Assembly (NCBI GenBank): GCA_002293535.1
Contig: DBDK01000001.1
Location: forward strand, 51,306-115,305
Origin: Alistipes sp. UBA934
GTDB taxonomy: Bacteria; Bacteroidota; Bacteroidia; Bacteroidales; Rikenellaceae
Direction of reading: 5' to 3'
Length of the DNA: 64,000 nt
A program made the translations under genes and the position numbers. The notes beneath the pieces are model-generated. The model ran no database searches. It was not told where the DNA came from and worked only from the letters and a program-made list of their open reading frames with translations. This document shows, piece after piece, positions 63,981 to 64,000 of this stretch (positions within the stretch are counted from its first letter, which is position 1; each line of letters opens with the position of its first letter).

Positions 63981-64000
63981 TTAAGGAGGCGGCGACCTAC
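63981..64000 (-). rRNA. 3' end of a 5S rRNA gene, cut by the window edge
   Basis: The minus strand starts GTAGGTCGCCGCC, the usual 3' part of bacterial 5S rRNA (GAGAGTAGGTCGCCGCC), followed by a hairpin with a T run. The exact 3' end is uncertain by a few bases. The rest of the rRNA operon should lie to the right. Confidence 0.7.

Overview
The window is chromosomal DNA from a member of the Bacteroidota, most likely order Bacteroidales; a Rikenellaceae/Alistipes-like genus is possible but not shown. The signs are a fimbrillin locus of the FimB/Mfa2 and Mfa1 kind, a short Hc1-type histone, the fused SecD-SecF, the fused MurF-alanine racemase, an LptD-like protein and putative porin of Bacteroidota type, an arginine pathway pair, and promoters with the phylum's -7 box TAnnTTTG. 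Genes are tightly packed: eleven junctions are ATGA overlaps, many convergent ends overlap, and several promoters sit 4 to 10 bp before the start codon.

Layout. 1-2560: end of a fimbrial operon (anchor-type protein, then a fimbrillin carrying a FISUMP-like C-terminal domain) and a terminator. 2578-8347: histone H1-like gene, then a GTPase-less FeoB, a GH9/SMP-30 fusion and a Tat-signal aldo/keto reductase. 8325-12532 (minus): GDSL hydrolase, GMP synthase ATP-PPase without its amidotransferase domain, pheT. 12626-14911: superoxide dismutase and an AspT/YidE-type transporter. 14908-22862 (minus): AddA-like helicase-nuclease, DUF937-like protein, MsbA-like exporter, SecDF. 22928-25230 (minus): an AvaI/BsoBI-like type II restriction-modification pair. 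25309-28357: dnaK, a small helix-turn-helix gene and a DUF2461 gene. 28602-36939: tRNA-Ser, cdaA, rmuC, then rpe, ABC-F, rlmB, argE-like, argH and a YgjP-like metallopeptidase. 36948-46906: lptD diverging from a cell-wall amidase, MCE protein, MutS2, MurF-Alr and RsmI-like genes. 46918-54278: M3 peptidase, rsmE, tRNA-Ala, carA and carB. 54324-63802: manC diverging from a pssA-porin fusion, lytic transglycosylase, plsY, smpB, tsaB, dCMP deaminase, a degenerate GH3 and a nitroreductase. The right edge holds the 3' end of a 5S rRNA gene on the minus strand.

Most of the window is housekeeping, but four things stand out. (1) Two glutamine amidotransferase functions are lost independently: GuaA lacks the domain and CarA has lost its catalytic Cys and His, which points to ammonia as nitrogen donor. 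(2) CYCGRG, the expected target of the restriction-modification pair, is almost absent from the whole 64 kb. (3) Two in-frame fusions join a membrane protein to a neighbour's signal peptide (a FeoB-associated helix to GH9, PssA to a porin), so that signal peptidase could separate the products. (4) Several enzymes have lost a domain or a key residue (FeoB G domain, GH3 nucleophile, MutS2 KOW region).
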